Shown: positions 1 to 8,053, counted from the stretch's first letter. The stretch: 32,529 nt of DNA from an uncultured Oscillospiraceae bacterium (GCA_949743955.1 CATJVQ010000051.1:1-32529); one strand, 5' to 3'. The notes: generated from the letters alone by a model not told the origin. Translations and numbers: made by a program.

Positions 1-229
1 ACCCTTGCCATCCAATAAAGTTATTTTTGACTTCAAAGAAGTCAAATTTTGTCCGCACGCGGACAAAAGCATAACTTTTTTACAGGGGTTACGCTCTGGA
101 ATAAGGGTACTATGCACCCTTGCCATCCAATAAAGTTATTTTTGACTTCAAAGAAGTCAAATTTTGTCCGCACGCGGACAAAAGCATAACTTTTTTACGG
201 GGGTTACGTTCTAGAATAAGGGGCATAGC
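1..229. repeat. Two tandem copies of a ~115-bp nested-palindrome unit
   Basis: Unit 1 is 1-115 and unit 2 is 116-229. The first ~83 bases of the two units are identical, and they differ only at a few places near their right ends. Each unit contains two perfect hairpins side by side: TTTGACTTC/GAAGTCAAA (26-46 in unit 1) and TTTTGTCCGC/GCGGACAAAA (47-68). These are enclosed by an outer stem AAAGTTAT (17-24)/ATAACTTT (71-78), so a three-way junction could form. A still more distal pairing, ACCCTT (1-6) with AAGGGT (103-108), spans almost the whole unit. There is no open frame of note. The array may continue to the left beyond the window. It resembles a MITE-like or REP-like palindromic element, but I cannot name the family. 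Confidence 0.85.
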
Positions 230-275
230 ACCCTTGCCATTCCATCACTGGGGTTATGTTCTGGAATAGGGAGTC
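230..275. repeat. Collapsed third copy of the palindromic unit
   Basis: The sequence starts with the same left end (ACCCTTGCCAT) and ends with the same right end (GGGGTTATGTTCTGGAATAGG). The ~70-base interior that holds the two hairpins in units 1 and 2 is missing and replaced by about five bases. Its ends still pair (ATTCCA with TGGAAT). It reads either as an empty form of the element or as an internal deletion. Bases 276-311 show nothing further. Confidence 0.7.
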
Positions 276-311
276 ATATCCAAAAACCGTATAGCCCTTT
301 CTGAACAAGCA

Positions 312-349
312 GAAACAGGGCTGCTGCAAAATTGCAGCAGCCCTGTTTC
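312..349 (-). terminator. Terminator of spoVG
   Basis: A perfect 18-bp inverted repeat lies 33 bases past the spoVG stop. The arms are 312-329 and 332-349 with a core of AAACAGGGCTGC. In the minus-strand direction the 3' arm ends in a T-rich stretch, although the following bases are not a pure T-run. It could also stop transcription entering from the repeat side. Confidence 0.75.
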
Positions 350-381
350 GTATAGAAAAAAGGAAGAAAGGGGAAGGTATT

Positions 382-678
382 TTAAGCGCCGGAATTTGGG
401 GAGGAGTCCTCCTCCGGATTTTCGGCGAGATACGCATAGTATTTTTCGAGGATGGCGGTCTCAATCTGCTGGCGCGCTTCGGGTGTGATGGGATGAACAA
501 TGTCCCGGAAGCTGCCGGACTCATCTTTGCGGCTGGGCATGGCGACGAAGAGGCGTGTCGGCCCCTCGATGACCTTGATGTCATGGACGGCGAAATCGCT
601 CTCGATGGTGATGGAGACGAGCGCCTTGAGCCTTGCGTCGGGATACGTTCTGCGGATTCTGACATCTGTAATATTCAT
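382..678 (-). CDS. spoVG: SpoVG family RNA-binding regulator
   Basis: The protein has 98 residues. The family is small and RNA/DNA-binding and, in Bacillus and Listeria, affects asymmetric septation, sporulation timing and virulence. The hallmark segments are visible in order: an N-terminal MNITDVRIRR strand, FAVHDIKVIEG around residues 29-39, LFVAMPSRK around 43-51, and FRDIVHPITPEARQQIE around 57-73. The C-terminal tail is short and acidic (ENPEEDSSPNSGA), as is usual for the variable end of the family. The start is supported by AGGAGG eight bases upstream (complement of 686-691). It is a single-gene unit transcribed away from murC and ends at the hairpin at 312-349. No convincing promoter was identified in the gap to murC. 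Confidence 0.95.
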   Translation of the reverse strand: MNITDVRIRRTYPDARLKALVSITIESDFAVHDIKVIEGPTRLFVAMPSRKDESGSFRDIVHPITPEARQQIETAILEKYYAYLAENPEEDSSPNSGA

Positions 679-792
679 GGGTTATCCTCCTGTGTCTTTT
701 TACACTTGGTCCATACATCCCTAGTTTGCAGCAGAATTTGGCAGCTTATGCAGTCCGGGGTAAATTTTATGGCTTCTTTTCTCAATTTCCCT

Positions 793-822
793 GTTTATTT
801 TCTTCAAGCGATGCAATATAAT
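793..822 (+). promoter_or_regulatory. Possible murC promoter
   Basis: A perfect TATAAT at 817-822 lies about 47 bases before the murC start. The -35 region 17-18 bases upstream (GTTTAT/TTTATT) is poor, so only the -10 box is convincing. Confidence 0.45.
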
Positions 823-868
823 GTGAGGAAGAACCCCTAATGAAACGATCAATACTGGAGTGACAAAT

Positions 869-2233
869 TTGGAAAACAGGAACGATCTCCTCTCTGGCAG
901 TAAACGGATCCATTTTATCGGCATCGGCGGTTCGGGGATGTTCCCCCTCGCGCAGATTCTGCTTGCACACGGGCACTGCATCAGCGGATCGGACAATAAT
1001 CCCGGCGAAACCATCGACCTTGAGCGGGAACTGGGGATGAAAGTCACCATCGGCCAGAAGCCGGAAAACCTCCGGGGGGCCGAACTCATTGTCTATTCGG
1101 CGGCCATCCTGCCGGATAACCCGGAGCTCCTCGCGGCGCGTGCCGGCAGTGTGCCGGTGCTCGAACGCAGCGAACTCTTCGGCCTCGTCTCCCGCGAATA
1201 TGAGGAGTGTATCGCCGTGTGCGGCACGCACGGCAAAACCACCACCACTGCCCTGCTCACCCATATCCTGCTCGCTGCGGGAAAGGATCCGTCCGCTGTC
1301 ATCGGCGGGCGCCTGCCGGAGATCGGCGGCAACGGGCGCGCGGGTAAAAGCGATCTGTTCGTGTGCGAGGCGTGCGAGTATGTCGACACCTTCCTGCATC
1401 TCTCGCCGAGTGTCGCGGTGGTGCTCAACGTGGACGCGGACCATCTCGAATATTTCGGAACGATTGAAAACATCATCCATTCCTTCCACCGCTTCGCCTG
1501 CCTCGCACGGAACAGTGTCATCGCCAATGGGGACGATGCCAACACCCGCAAAGCGATCGAGGATGTCCCCGTCCCCGTGATCACCTTCGGGTACGGAAGC
1601 GGCAACGACTATGCCGCCGCAAATGTCCGCCGCCGGGCGGACGGTATCGGCTACCGTTACGACCTGATGCACGGCGGCGTCCGGCTCACGGAGGTGGAGA
1701 CGGGCATCCCGGGGGAACACAACGTGCTCAACTCCCTCGCTGCCATCGCCGCGGCCATGCAGGCTGGCGTTTCGGCGGAGGAAGCAGCTGCAGGGGTGAA
1801 GACATTCCGCGGCGCGCACCGGCGGTTTGAAGTCCTCGGGACGAAAAACGGCGTCACCATAGCGGACGACTACGCACACCATCCACGTGAGATTGAGGTG
1901 ACGCTCCGGGCAGCGAAGGAGCTCGGCTTTAAGCATATCTGGGCGGTACACCAGCCCTTCACCTACTCCCGCACCGCCATGCTCCTCGACGATTTCGCCC
2001 GCGTCCTCTCGCTGGCGGATCACGTCGTCCTCTCGGAAATCATGGGTTCGCGCGAATACAACACCTATAATGTCTACGCGGCGGATCTGGCTGCGAAAAT
2101 CCCCGGATGCGTCTGGTTCCCGGCGTTTGAGGAGATAGCACGCTACGTTATGGAGCACGCGGAGGAGGGTGATCTCGTCGTCACCCTCGGCTGTGGCGAT
2201 GTCTATAAATGCGCTTACCGGATGCTCTCTTAA
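869..2233 (+). CDS. murC: UDP-N-acetylmuramate--L-alanine ligase
   Basis: This cytoplasmic enzyme adds L-alanine to UDP-MurNAc using ATP, the first amino-acid step of the peptidoglycan stem peptide. From the TTG at 869 it has 454 residues, close to the normal Mur ligase length. The nucleotide-sugar binding motif GIGGSGM lies near residue 20. The ATP P-loop CGTHGKTTTT lies near residue 120. Further on are the NVDADHLEYFGT segment, the HRRFEVLG segment and IADDYAHHPREIE, which are typical of MurC rather than MurD/E/F. I prefer TTG at 869 because GGAG at 857-860 is eight bases upstream. An in-frame GTG at 860 overlaps that ribosome site and is less likely. The gene stands alone, with another promoter following before the signal peptidase gene. 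Confidence 0.96.
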   Translation: MENRNDLLSGSKRIHFIGIGGSGMFPLAQILLAHGHCISGSDNNPGETIDLERELGMKVTIGQKPENLRGAELIVYSAAILPDNPELLAARAGSVPVLERSELFGLVSREYEECIAVCGTHGKTTTTALLTHILLAAGKDPSAVIGGRLPEIGGNGRAGKSDLFVCEACEYVDTFLHLSPSVAVVLNVDADHLEYFGTIENIIHSFHRFACLARNSVIANGDDANTRKAIEDVPVPVITFGYGSGNDYAAANVRRRADGIGYRYDLMHGGVRLTEVETGIPGEHNVLNSLAAIAAAMQAGVSAEEAAAGVKTFRGAHRRFEVLGTKNGVTIADDYAHHPREIEVTLRAAKELGFKHIWAVHQPFTYSRTAMLLDDFARVLSLADHVVLSEIMGSREYNTYNVYAADLAAKIPGCVWFPAFEEIARYVMEHAEEGDLVVTLGCGDVYKCAYRMLS

Positions 2234-2264
2234 TATTACCCCAATATTCGTATGACGTTCGGTC

Positions 2265-2293
2265 TGGACGAACGATGAAAAGGCGAGTATAAT
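2265..2293 (+). promoter_or_regulatory. Promoter of the lepB operon
   Basis: TGGACG (2265-2270) and TATAAT (2288-2293) are separated by exactly 17 bases. They lie just upstream of the lepB ribosome site. Confidence 0.65.
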
Positions 2294-2328
2294 AAAAATC
2301 GTATGATCTTGAAAAGGGGGTTTTTCAG

Positions 2329-2925
2329 ATGGATAATGAAGCTGGAGATTCCGGATCCTTTTACCGTATCCAAAAGGTGGAAGAGGAGGAGCCGCGCCCG
2401 ATGCAGGCGGTCGTGTTCGAATATTTCGAGACACTGGTCATCGCGGCGGTCATTGTGGTGATCCTGTGCACATTCGTCTTCCGCATGGTGCGCGTGGACG
2501 GCACCTCCATGGTGCCCACCCTCGCGGACGGGGATTTCCTCGTCTCCACGCATGCCTTCTATACGCCGCAGCATGGGGATATCGTGGTCATCACACAGCC
2601 CAATGAGATCGCTGTCCCGCTCATCAAGCGCGTTATCGCCAAAGGGGGCGACACACTGGACATCGACTTTGAGAGCGGCCGGGTGACGCTCAACGGCGAA
2701 ACCCTGCGCGAGGACTACATCAACGACCGCACCTACTATGAGCCGGACGAAGCGCTCTCCTTCCCGCTGACTGTCCCGGAGGGGATGATTTTCGCCATGG
2801 GCGACAACCGCAACCATTCCTCCGACAGCCGCGACGCGCATATCGGCCTCATCGACGAGCGGTACATCATGGGGCAGACCTTCTTCCGCCTCTTCCCGCT
2901 CACGGAAATGGGGTGGGTCCATTGA
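2329..2925 (+). CDS. lepB: Signal peptidase I
   Basis: The membrane-bound serine/lysine protease cuts signal peptides from secreted proteins. It has 198 residues, the usual size of Gram-positive SipS-type enzymes. A single N-terminal membrane helix spans about residues 36-51. The catalytic Ser60 lies in VDGTSMVPTL. The general-base Lys100 lies in LIKRVIAKGGD, forty residues later, the same spacing as in Bacillus SipS. The box GMIFAMGDNRNHSSDSR near the C terminus completes the signature. AAGGGGG eight bases before the ATG is a good ribosome site. The gene overlaps the start of rbgA, so the two are probably translated together with rnhB downstream. Confidence 0.95.
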   Translation: MDNEAGDSGSFYRIQKVEEEEPRPMQAVVFEYFETLVIAAVIVVILCTFVFRMVRVDGTSMVPTLADGDFLVSTHAFYTPQHGDIVVITQPNEIAVPLIKRVIAKGGDTLDIDFESGRVTLNGETLREDYINDRTYYEPDEALSFPLTVPEGMIFAMGDNRNHSSDSRDAHIGLIDERYIMGQTFFRLFPLTEMGWVH

Positions 2926-3776
2926 GCGAAGCGCCCTCCATTCAGTGGTTCCCCGGCCATATGGCCAAAACCAGGCGGATGATAGGCGACAGCCTCCGGC
3001 TCGTGGATCTGGTGGTTGAGCTCTTGGACGCGCGCATCCCGCAGGCGAGCGCCAACCCGGAATTGGGGCGCATCCTCGGCAAGAAGCCCCGCCTCGTCCT
3101 TTTAGGCAAGGCGGATACCGCGGACGCCGCCGTCACCGCGCTCTGGTGTAAAACATTTGCCGCAAGAGGTATAGAGGCCGTCTCCGCCGACTGCCGCAGC
3201 GGACGCGGGCTCGATAAGTTCACCCCCGCCGTGGAGCGCACGCTGCACGATGTGATCGCCCGCCGGCGTGAAAAAGGCATGACAGGCGCGGGCATCCGCC
3301 TGATGGTGGTGGGCATCCCCAACGTGGGGAAGTCCTCGCTCATCAACCGTCTTGCGGGCGGGAAGCGCGCAAAGGTGGAGGATCGCCCCGGCGTCACGCG
3401 CGGGCGGCAGTGGGTGACGCTCGAAAACGGCATGGAGCTTCTGGACATGCCCGGCGTCCTCTGGCCGAAATTCCAGGACAGCACAGTGGCCGAGCATCTG
3501 GCATTCGTCGGCTCGGTCAAGGACGATGTGCTCGATACCGAAGCGCTCGCCGGACGCCTGCTTGAAACTCTGGCCAGAGACTACCCCGGCCGGCTGTGCG
3601 AGCGGTACAAGCTGGAGAATGCGGACGGCGAGGGATACGAACTGCTCGAGCGGATCGGCCGCAGGCGCGGGATGCTGCTGCCGGGCGGCATTGTCAATAC
3701 AGAGCGCGCGGCAGCGGCTGTGCTTGATGAATTCCGCGCGGGCACGATGGGGCGCATCTCACTCGAGCGCCCGTAA
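2913..3776 (+). CDS. rbgA: Ribosome biogenesis GTPase RbgA (YlqF)
   Basis: This circularly permuted GTPase acts in late 50S subunit assembly. The motif order is the permuted one. IQWFPGHMAKTRR comes near residue 10, then the G4 position near 65-68. G1 follows (GIPNVGKSS near 134-142), then the switch region DRPGVTRGRQW (157-167) and G3 DMPG (178-181). At G4 the usual NKxD reads GKAD, so the Asn is replaced by Gly. The DNA (GGC AAG GCG GAT) gives this plainly. Start choice is uncertain: GTG at 2913 or TTG at 2922, the latter overlapping the lepB stop as ATTGA. Neither has a strong ribosome site, which suggests translational coupling. It lies between lepB and rnhB, a common order in Firmicutes. 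Confidence 0.94.
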   Translation: MGPLSEAPSIQWFPGHMAKTRRMIGDSLRLVDLVVELLDARIPQASANPELGRILGKKPRLVLLGKADTADAAVTALWCKTFAARGIEAVSADCRSGRGLDKFTPAVERTLHDVIARRREKGMTGAGIRLMVVGIPNVGKSSLINRLAGGKRAKVEDRPGVTRGRQWVTLENGMELLDMPGVLWPKFQDSTVAEHLAFVGSVKDDVLDTEALAGRLLETLARDYPGRLCERYKLENADGEGYELLERIGRRRGMLLPGGIVNTERAAAAVLDEFRAGTMGRISLERP

Positions 3777-3793
3777 GGAGGAGGGATTGACAT

Positions 3794-4780
3794 ATGCCAC
3801 GGCAGGAACGGGAATTGATCGACTGGTACCGCTATGAAAACGAGGCGCGGGCACAGGGCTTCTCCGCTGTCTGCGGTGTGGACGAGGCCGGGCGCGGCCC
3901 GCTGGCCGGGCCGGTGTTCGCGGCGGCGGTTATCCTGCCCGAGGGGGAGCGCATTGAAGGGCTCGACGACTCCAAGCGCCTCTCGGAAAAGCGGCGGGAG
4001 TCACTTTTCCCCGAGATCACGGCCCGGGCGGCGGCCTTCTCCATTGCGAGCGCGAGTGAGGAGGAAATCGACAGCCTCAATATTTTGCAGGCAACGATGC
4101 TCGCCATGCGCCGGGCCGTGGAGAGTCTTTCCGTTCCGCCCAATCTGGTTCTTGTTGACGGCAACCGGGAGCCCCCTCTCCCCTGCCCTGTACGTACTAT
4201 CGTGGGCGGCGATGGGCTGAGCGCCAGCATCGCGGCGGCGTCGATTCTCGCGAAGGTCAGCCGGGACCGCCGGATGCGGGAGCTGGCGTCCCTATACCCT
4301 GAATACGGCTTCGATCGACACAAAGGGTACGGCACAAAGGATCACTACGCCGCCCTGCGCTGCTATGGACCCTCCCCCATCCACCGGCGCAGCTTTTTAA
4401 AAAATCTCCAGAAGCACAGCGGTGTCTACATAGGCGGCGCGGCGGAGGATGCCGTCGCGGCGTATCTGACGCGTGAGGGCTGGACACTGCTGGCCCGAAA
4501 CTTCCATAGCCGCGAGGGGGAATTGGACATCGTCGCGCGGCGGGGGGATCTCATCGCCTTTGTGGAGGTGCGCGCCCGCTCCGGGAACATCTCCCCAGCC
4601 GAAACTGTGGACGCCGGCAAGCGGAAGCGTCTGGTGCTCTGCGCACAGCAGTTTCTCTTTGAGCATCCCGAATGCGAGGGGCTGGAAATGCGCTTCGACG
4701 TGGCCGAAGTACATCTCTCGGGCGGAACGCCCGCAGCGCTCCGGATCCTGCCGGGAGCCTTTACGCTCAACGACCTATGA
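3794..4780 (+). CDS. rnhB: Ribonuclease HII fused to a YraN (UPF0102) domain
   Basis: This is one 328-residue frame with two domains. Residues ~26-205 are RNase HII, which nicks RNA (including single ribonucleotides) in RNA/DNA hybrids. The catalytic set is visible: Asp30 and Glu31 in [13 protein letters not shown], Asp122 in LVDGN, and Asp158 in [19 protein letters not shown] and [10 protein letters not shown] are also present. Residues ~214-310 match the YraN family, a predicted PD-(D/E)XK nuclease-like domain. Examples are [28 protein letters not shown] and FVEVRARSG, followed by RFDVAEVH. The usual Lys of EVK reads Arg here. The two are normally separate adjacent genes. No stop or frame break lies between the domains. 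AAGGAGGAGGG precedes the ATG. Confidence 0.94.
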   Translation: MPRQERELIDWYRYENEARAQGFSAVCGVDEAGRGPLAGPVFAAAVILPEGERIEGLDDSKRLSEKRRESLFPEITARAAAFSIASASEEEIDSLNILQATMLAMRRAVESLSVPPNLVLVDGNREPPLPCPVRTIVGGDGLSASIAAASILAKVSRDRRMRELASLYPEYGFDRHKGYGTKDHYAALRCYGPSPIHRRSFLKNLQKHSGVYIGGAAEDAVAAYLTREGWTLLARNFHSREGELDIVARRGDLIAFVEVRARSGNISPAETVDAGKRKRLVLCAQQFLFEHPECEGLEMRFDVAEVHLSGGTPAALRILPGAFTLNDL

Positions 4781-4885
4781 TTTTAATAGCAATCGTCAAA
4801 GATATGGGCAATAAAAGTATTGCGGAAAACCATAAATGCGAATTTTCTGCGATGCAGTAATGGAAATATAGTTGAAGATTGCTAT
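4781..4885. other. Intergenic region packed with overlapping inverted repeats
   Basis: The gap between rnhB and the dipeptidase gene has outer arms ATAGCAATC (4786-4794) and GATTGCTAT (4877-4885), a perfect 9-base inverted repeat. Inside lie two hairpins that exclude each other. One is GCAATA/TATTGC (4808-4823). The other is an 11-bp stem with two G-T pairs between 4819-4829 and 4843-4853. The right outer arm overlaps the likely -10 box of the next gene. It may be a decayed palindromic element. Confidence 0.45.
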
Positions 4886-4888
4886 AGT
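4861..4888 (+). promoter_or_regulatory. Promoter of the dipeptidase-thrC unit
   Basis: TGGAAA (4861-4866) is followed after 16 bases by TATAGT (4883-4888). TGC directly before the -10 box gives an extended -10. AAGGAG and the ATG follow closely. Confidence 0.5.
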
Positions 4889-4908
4889 ATACGGAAGGAG
4901 TTCCGGAT

Positions 4909-5847
4909 ATGCGTGTTTTCGATCTGCACTGTGATACGCTCACAACCTGCAAGCGCAAGGGATGGGATCTGGAAAACGAGGGCAGCCATCTCCGCTTGTC
5001 CGACGCTGAGGGGTACGACGCCTATATCCAGCTCTACGCTATCTTTATCCCGGACGAAATACGCGGCGAACGCGCGGGGCAGTATTTCTCCATCCATCAC
5101 CTGTATTACCGCCGCCAGCTCGAGCAGGCCGCGGGGCGGATGGCCGATATTGCTGCCCGCCGCAGTCTGCATGCCGCGCAGAATAAACGGGGTGTGATGT
5201 CGTCCATCCTCGCCGTGGAGGGCGGCTGCGTGCTCGGCGGGGATCTGGATATGGTGCAGGTGCTCGCCAATGCGGGTGTCCGCAGCCTGACACTGACATG
5301 GAACGGCGAAAACGAGCTGGCCGGGGGCGCGGCGAGCGATGGGGGCCTCTCCGACTTCGGGCGTGAGGCCATCCGGGAACTGGAGCGCCTTCACATTGCG
5401 GTGGACGTCTCCCACCTCAACGACCGCAGCTTTTATGACGTCCTGGAGGCCGCGGAGAAGCCTGTCATCGCCACGCACTCCAATTCCCGCGCGCTGTGCG
5501 CCCACCGGCGCAACCTGACCGACGAGATGTTCCGCATGATTGCCTCCCGCGGCGGACTGGTGGGTCTCAACTTCTGCCGTGACTTCCTCGCCGAAGACGG
5601 CGATGTCACGCTGGACACGCTCGCCCGCCATGTGGAACACTTCCTGGAGCTGGGCGGCGAGGATACCATCGCGCTCGGCAGCGACTACGACGGGGCGGAC
5701 ATCCCCGCCTGTATCGATCGCCCGGCGAAGCTGCGGGATTTTTATGATCGGCTCATCGAGCGCGGCCTGACACAGGAGCAGGCCGACAAGCTCTTTTTCT
5801 TAAACGCCTGCCGTTATTTCGACCGCCTGATCGCGGGAGAACTGTGA
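4909..5847 (+). CDS. Membrane dipeptidase family (peptidase M19)
   Basis: A zinc dipeptidase of the renal-dipeptidase type with 312 residues, a normal length. The binuclear metal site is recognisable: His7 and Asp9 in FDLHCDTLT, Glu104 in AVEGG, His169 in VDVSHLND and His190 in ATHSNSRAL. ALGSDYDGAD near residue 255 holds a further conserved Asp. LTLTWNGENELAGG near 127-140 is a family hallmark. There is no signal peptide, so it is probably cytoplasmic despite the family name. In bacteria members cleave dipeptides, including some D-amino-acid ones; the substrate here cannot be told. GGAAGGAG eight bases upstream fixes the start. thrC begins 15 bases after its stop, so the two are likely co-transcribed. 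Confidence 0.92.
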   Translation: MRVFDLHCDTLTTCKRKGWDLENEGSHLRLSDAEGYDAYIQLYAIFIPDEIRGERAGQYFSIHHLYYRRQLEQAAGRMADIAARRSLHAAQNKRGVMSSILAVEGGCVLGGDLDMVQVLANAGVRSLTLTWNGENELAGGAASDGGLSDFGREAIRELERLHIAVDVSHLNDRSFYDVLEAAEKPVIATHSNSRALCAHRRNLTDEMFRMIASRGGLVGLNFCRDFLAEDGDVTLDTLARHVEHFLELGGEDTIALGSDYDGADIPACIDRPAKLRDFYDRLIERGLTQEQADKLFFLNACRYFDRLIAGEL

Positions 5848-5862
5848 GGAAGGGATGAAACC

Positions 5863-7353
5863 ATGAACTACATCAGTACACGGGATACTTCGTGCCGCCG
5901 CAGCGCGGACGAGGTGATCCTTCAAGGGATCTCCGAGGAGGGCGGACTTTTTGTCCCCGAGGAGCTGCCCCTGTTCCAGCCCGGCGAGATGGAAGTGCCG
6001 CTCGATTACTGCGCGCGGGCAGAGCAGGTCCTCGGAAAATTTTTAGGCAGCTTCACGCCGGAGGAAATCCGGGCGTGCGTCCGGGGCGCCTACACGGGCG
6101 GCCGCTTTGAAAACGACACGCCCGCTCCGCTCCGCCAGGCGGGGACGGATGGGACCTATCTGCTTGAGCTGTGGCACGGCCCTACCTGCGCCTTTAAGGA
6201 TCTGGCCTTACAGATCCTGCCGCGGCTGATGGCGGCATCAGCCGCGAAGCGGGAGACAAAGGAGGAAATTGTTATCCTCGTCGCCACGTCCGGCGATACG
6301 GGCAAGGCGGCGCTCGAGGGTTTCGCGGATGCAGAGGGCACGCGTGTGCTCGTCTTCTACCCGCAAAACGGCGTGAGCGAAATGCAGAAACTGCAGATGC
6401 GCGCGCAGGATGGAAACAATGTCGCCGTATGCGCCATCGAGGGAAATTTCGACGATGCACAGTCCGGTGTCAAGCGCATTTTTACCGACGAGGGAATGAA
6501 ATCCCTCCTCTCCGCGCATGGGATGCGCTTTTCCAGCGCGAACTCGATCAACTGGGGGCGCCTCCTGCCGCAGATTGTCTACTATGTCCATGCCTACGCC
6601 GCGCTCGCGGAGGAAGGGAAAATCGCGTTCGGCGAGCCGGTCAACGTGGTCGTGCCGACGGGGAATTTCGGCAACATCCTCGCCGCGTATTATGCCAAAC
6701 GCATGGGTGTCCCGCTTGGGCGGCTTGTCTGTGCCTCGAACCGCAACAACGTCCTTACCGACTTTATCCGCACCGGAGTGTATGACCGCAACCGCCCCTT
6801 CTTTCCGAGCCTCTCGCCGTCGATGGACATTCTCATCTCCTCGAACCTCGAGCGGCTGCTGTTCGCGCTCTCCTCGCGCGATGCTGTCGCGGTGCGCCGC
6901 CTGATGCTCTCCCTCGCCGGGGATGGGCGCTACTCGCTCTCCGGCGATATGCACGACCTTCTGTGCGACATCTTTTCCGGCTTCTACTGCGACGATGAGC
7001 GGACCAAAACCGTCATCCGCACCGTGTTTAAGGAACGCGGCATCCTGCTCGATACGCATACAGCCGTGGCCTGGGCCGCCTGCGAGGACTACCGCGAGGC
7101 CACGGGGGACAGCGCTCCCGCGCTCGTTGTTTCGACAGCGTCCCCCTATAAGTTCGCCGGCAGCGTCTGCGACGCGCTGGGCATCCCCGTCCCCGGCGAG
7201 GACTTCTTTGCCCCCCTGGACACACTGCACGCCGCGACCGGATGCCCCGTACCCGCGCCGATAGGGCGCCTGCGCGGGAAGGCGCCGCGCTTCTCCGACG
7301 TCTGCACGAAGGACACCATGGCCGCCTATGTAAGCCGTACACTGGGTTTATAG
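5863..7353 (+). CDS. thrC: Threonine synthase
   Basis: This PLP enzyme converts O-phosphohomoserine to L-threonine, the last step of threonine synthesis. At 496 residues it belongs to the longer subgroup. The N terminus MNYISTRDTSCRRSADEVIL and the following GISEEGGLFVPEELP are characteristic. The PLP-binding Lys112 sits in GPTCAFKDLALQ. The phosphate-binding and glycine-rich segments VATSGDTGKAALEG and VPTGNFGNILAAY are present. The ribosome site AGGAAGGG precedes the ATG. No T-box or other leader was seen, because the gene is within an operon behind the dipeptidase gene. The metallophosphoesterase gene begins four bases after the stop. Confidence 0.95.
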   Translation: MNYISTRDTSCRRSADEVILQGISEEGGLFVPEELPLFQPGEMEVPLDYCARAEQVLGKFLGSFTPEEIRACVRGAYTGGRFENDTPAPLRQAGTDGTYLLELWHGPTCAFKDLALQILPRLMAASAAKRETKEEIVILVATSGDTGKAALEGFADAEGTRVLVFYPQNGVSEMQKLQMRAQDGNNVAVCAIEGNFDDAQSGVKRIFTDEGMKSLLSAHGMRFSSANSINWGRLLPQIVYYVHAYAALAEEGKIAFGEPVNVVVPTGNFGNILAAYYAKRMGVPLGRLVCASNRNNVLTDFIRTGVYDRNRPFFPSLSPSMDILISSNLERLLFALSSRDAVAVRRLMLSLAGDGRYSLSGDMHDLLCDIFSGFYCDDERTKTVIRTVFKERGILLDTHTAVAWAACEDYREATGDSAPALVVSTASPYKFAGSVCDALGIPVPGEDFFAPLDTLHAATGCPVPAPIGRLRGKAPRFSDVCTKDTMAAYVSRTLGL

Positions 7354-7357
7354 ACCG

Positions 7358-8053
7358 ATGGCGGTATTCGTAATCGGGGATCTGCATCTTTCGCTGGACG
7401 CTGAAAAGAATATGGAAGTCTTCGCCGGATGGGAAAACTATGTCGAGCGCCTGGAACGCCACTGGCGGGAAACGGTTCTGGAGGAGGACACTGTGGTCCT
7501 TCTGGGGGACACGTCCTGGGGAATGTCGCTCCCCGAGGCGCTGCGGGACTTCCAGTTTCTTGAGGCGCTTCCGGGGCGGAAGCTGCTTGTCAAGGGCAAC
7601 CACGACTACTGGTGGACCACGCGCGCCAAAATGGAGGCGTTTTTTCAGCAGAACGCGCTTGAGAGCCTGTCCATCCTGCATAATCAGGCGGTACAGGCGG
7701 AGGGACTTATCCTCTGCGGCAGCCGGGGATGGTTCTCCCCAAAGGGGGACACGCATGATCGGAAAATCCTGCTGCGCGAAGCGGCGAGACTGGAAATGTC
7801 GCTGCGGGATCAGCCGGCGCTTTCGGGCGAACGCATCGCGTTTCTGCACTATCCGCCTGTGTATGCAGACACTGTCCTGCCCGAGATAATTGATGTTCTC
7901 TTCCGCTGCGGTGTCCGGCGCTGCTTTTACGGGCACATCCACTCCGCCGGGTGCGCCGGAGCGCTCAACGGCCCGTTCGCCGAAATCGATTTCCGGCTTG
8001 TCTCGGCAGATTTCCTGCGATTCCGACCTTTAAAAATTATGAATGAAGCGTAA
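7358..8053 (+). CDS. Calcineurin-like metallophosphoesterase
   Basis: A 231-residue dimetal phosphoesterase. All five family motifs are visible: GDLHLS (Asp8, His10), GDTSWG (Asp51), GNHDYWW (Asn81, His82), LHYPP (His164) and YGHIHSAG (His193, His195). The overall pattern, including WENYVERLERHW after the first motif and GDTSWGMSLPEAL, matches a conserved but poorly characterised group of Firmicutes phosphohydrolases. The substrate is unknown. The start lies four bases after the thrC stop with no clear ribosome site, so translation is probably coupled to thrC. It is the last gene of this unit; no terminator hairpin with a T-run was found right after it. Confidence 0.9.
   Translation: MAVFVIGDLHLSLDAEKNMEVFAGWENYVERLERHWRETVLEEDTVVLLGDTSWGMSLPEALRDFQFLEALPGRKLLVKGNHDYWWTTRAKMEAFFQQNALESLSILHNQAVQAEGLILCGSRGWFSPKGDTHDRKILLREAARLEMSLRDQPALSGERIAFLHYPPVYADTVLPEIIDVLFRCGVRRCFYGHIHSAGCAGALNGPFAEIDFRLVSADFLRFRPLKIMNEA

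Noticed and set aside
1-275. CRISPR array
   Set aside because: The repeats are ~115 bp with no unique spacers, only two full copies, and no cas genes nearby.
782-2434. A 550-codon open frame on the minus strand opposite murC
   Set aside because: murC on the plus strand is unambiguous. The antisense frame has no recognisable domain and arises from GC-rich codon bias.
5848-5862. T-box or threonine leader before thrC
   Set aside because: Only 15 bases separate thrC from the dipeptidase gene, and nothing resembling a leader or T-box was found further upstream.
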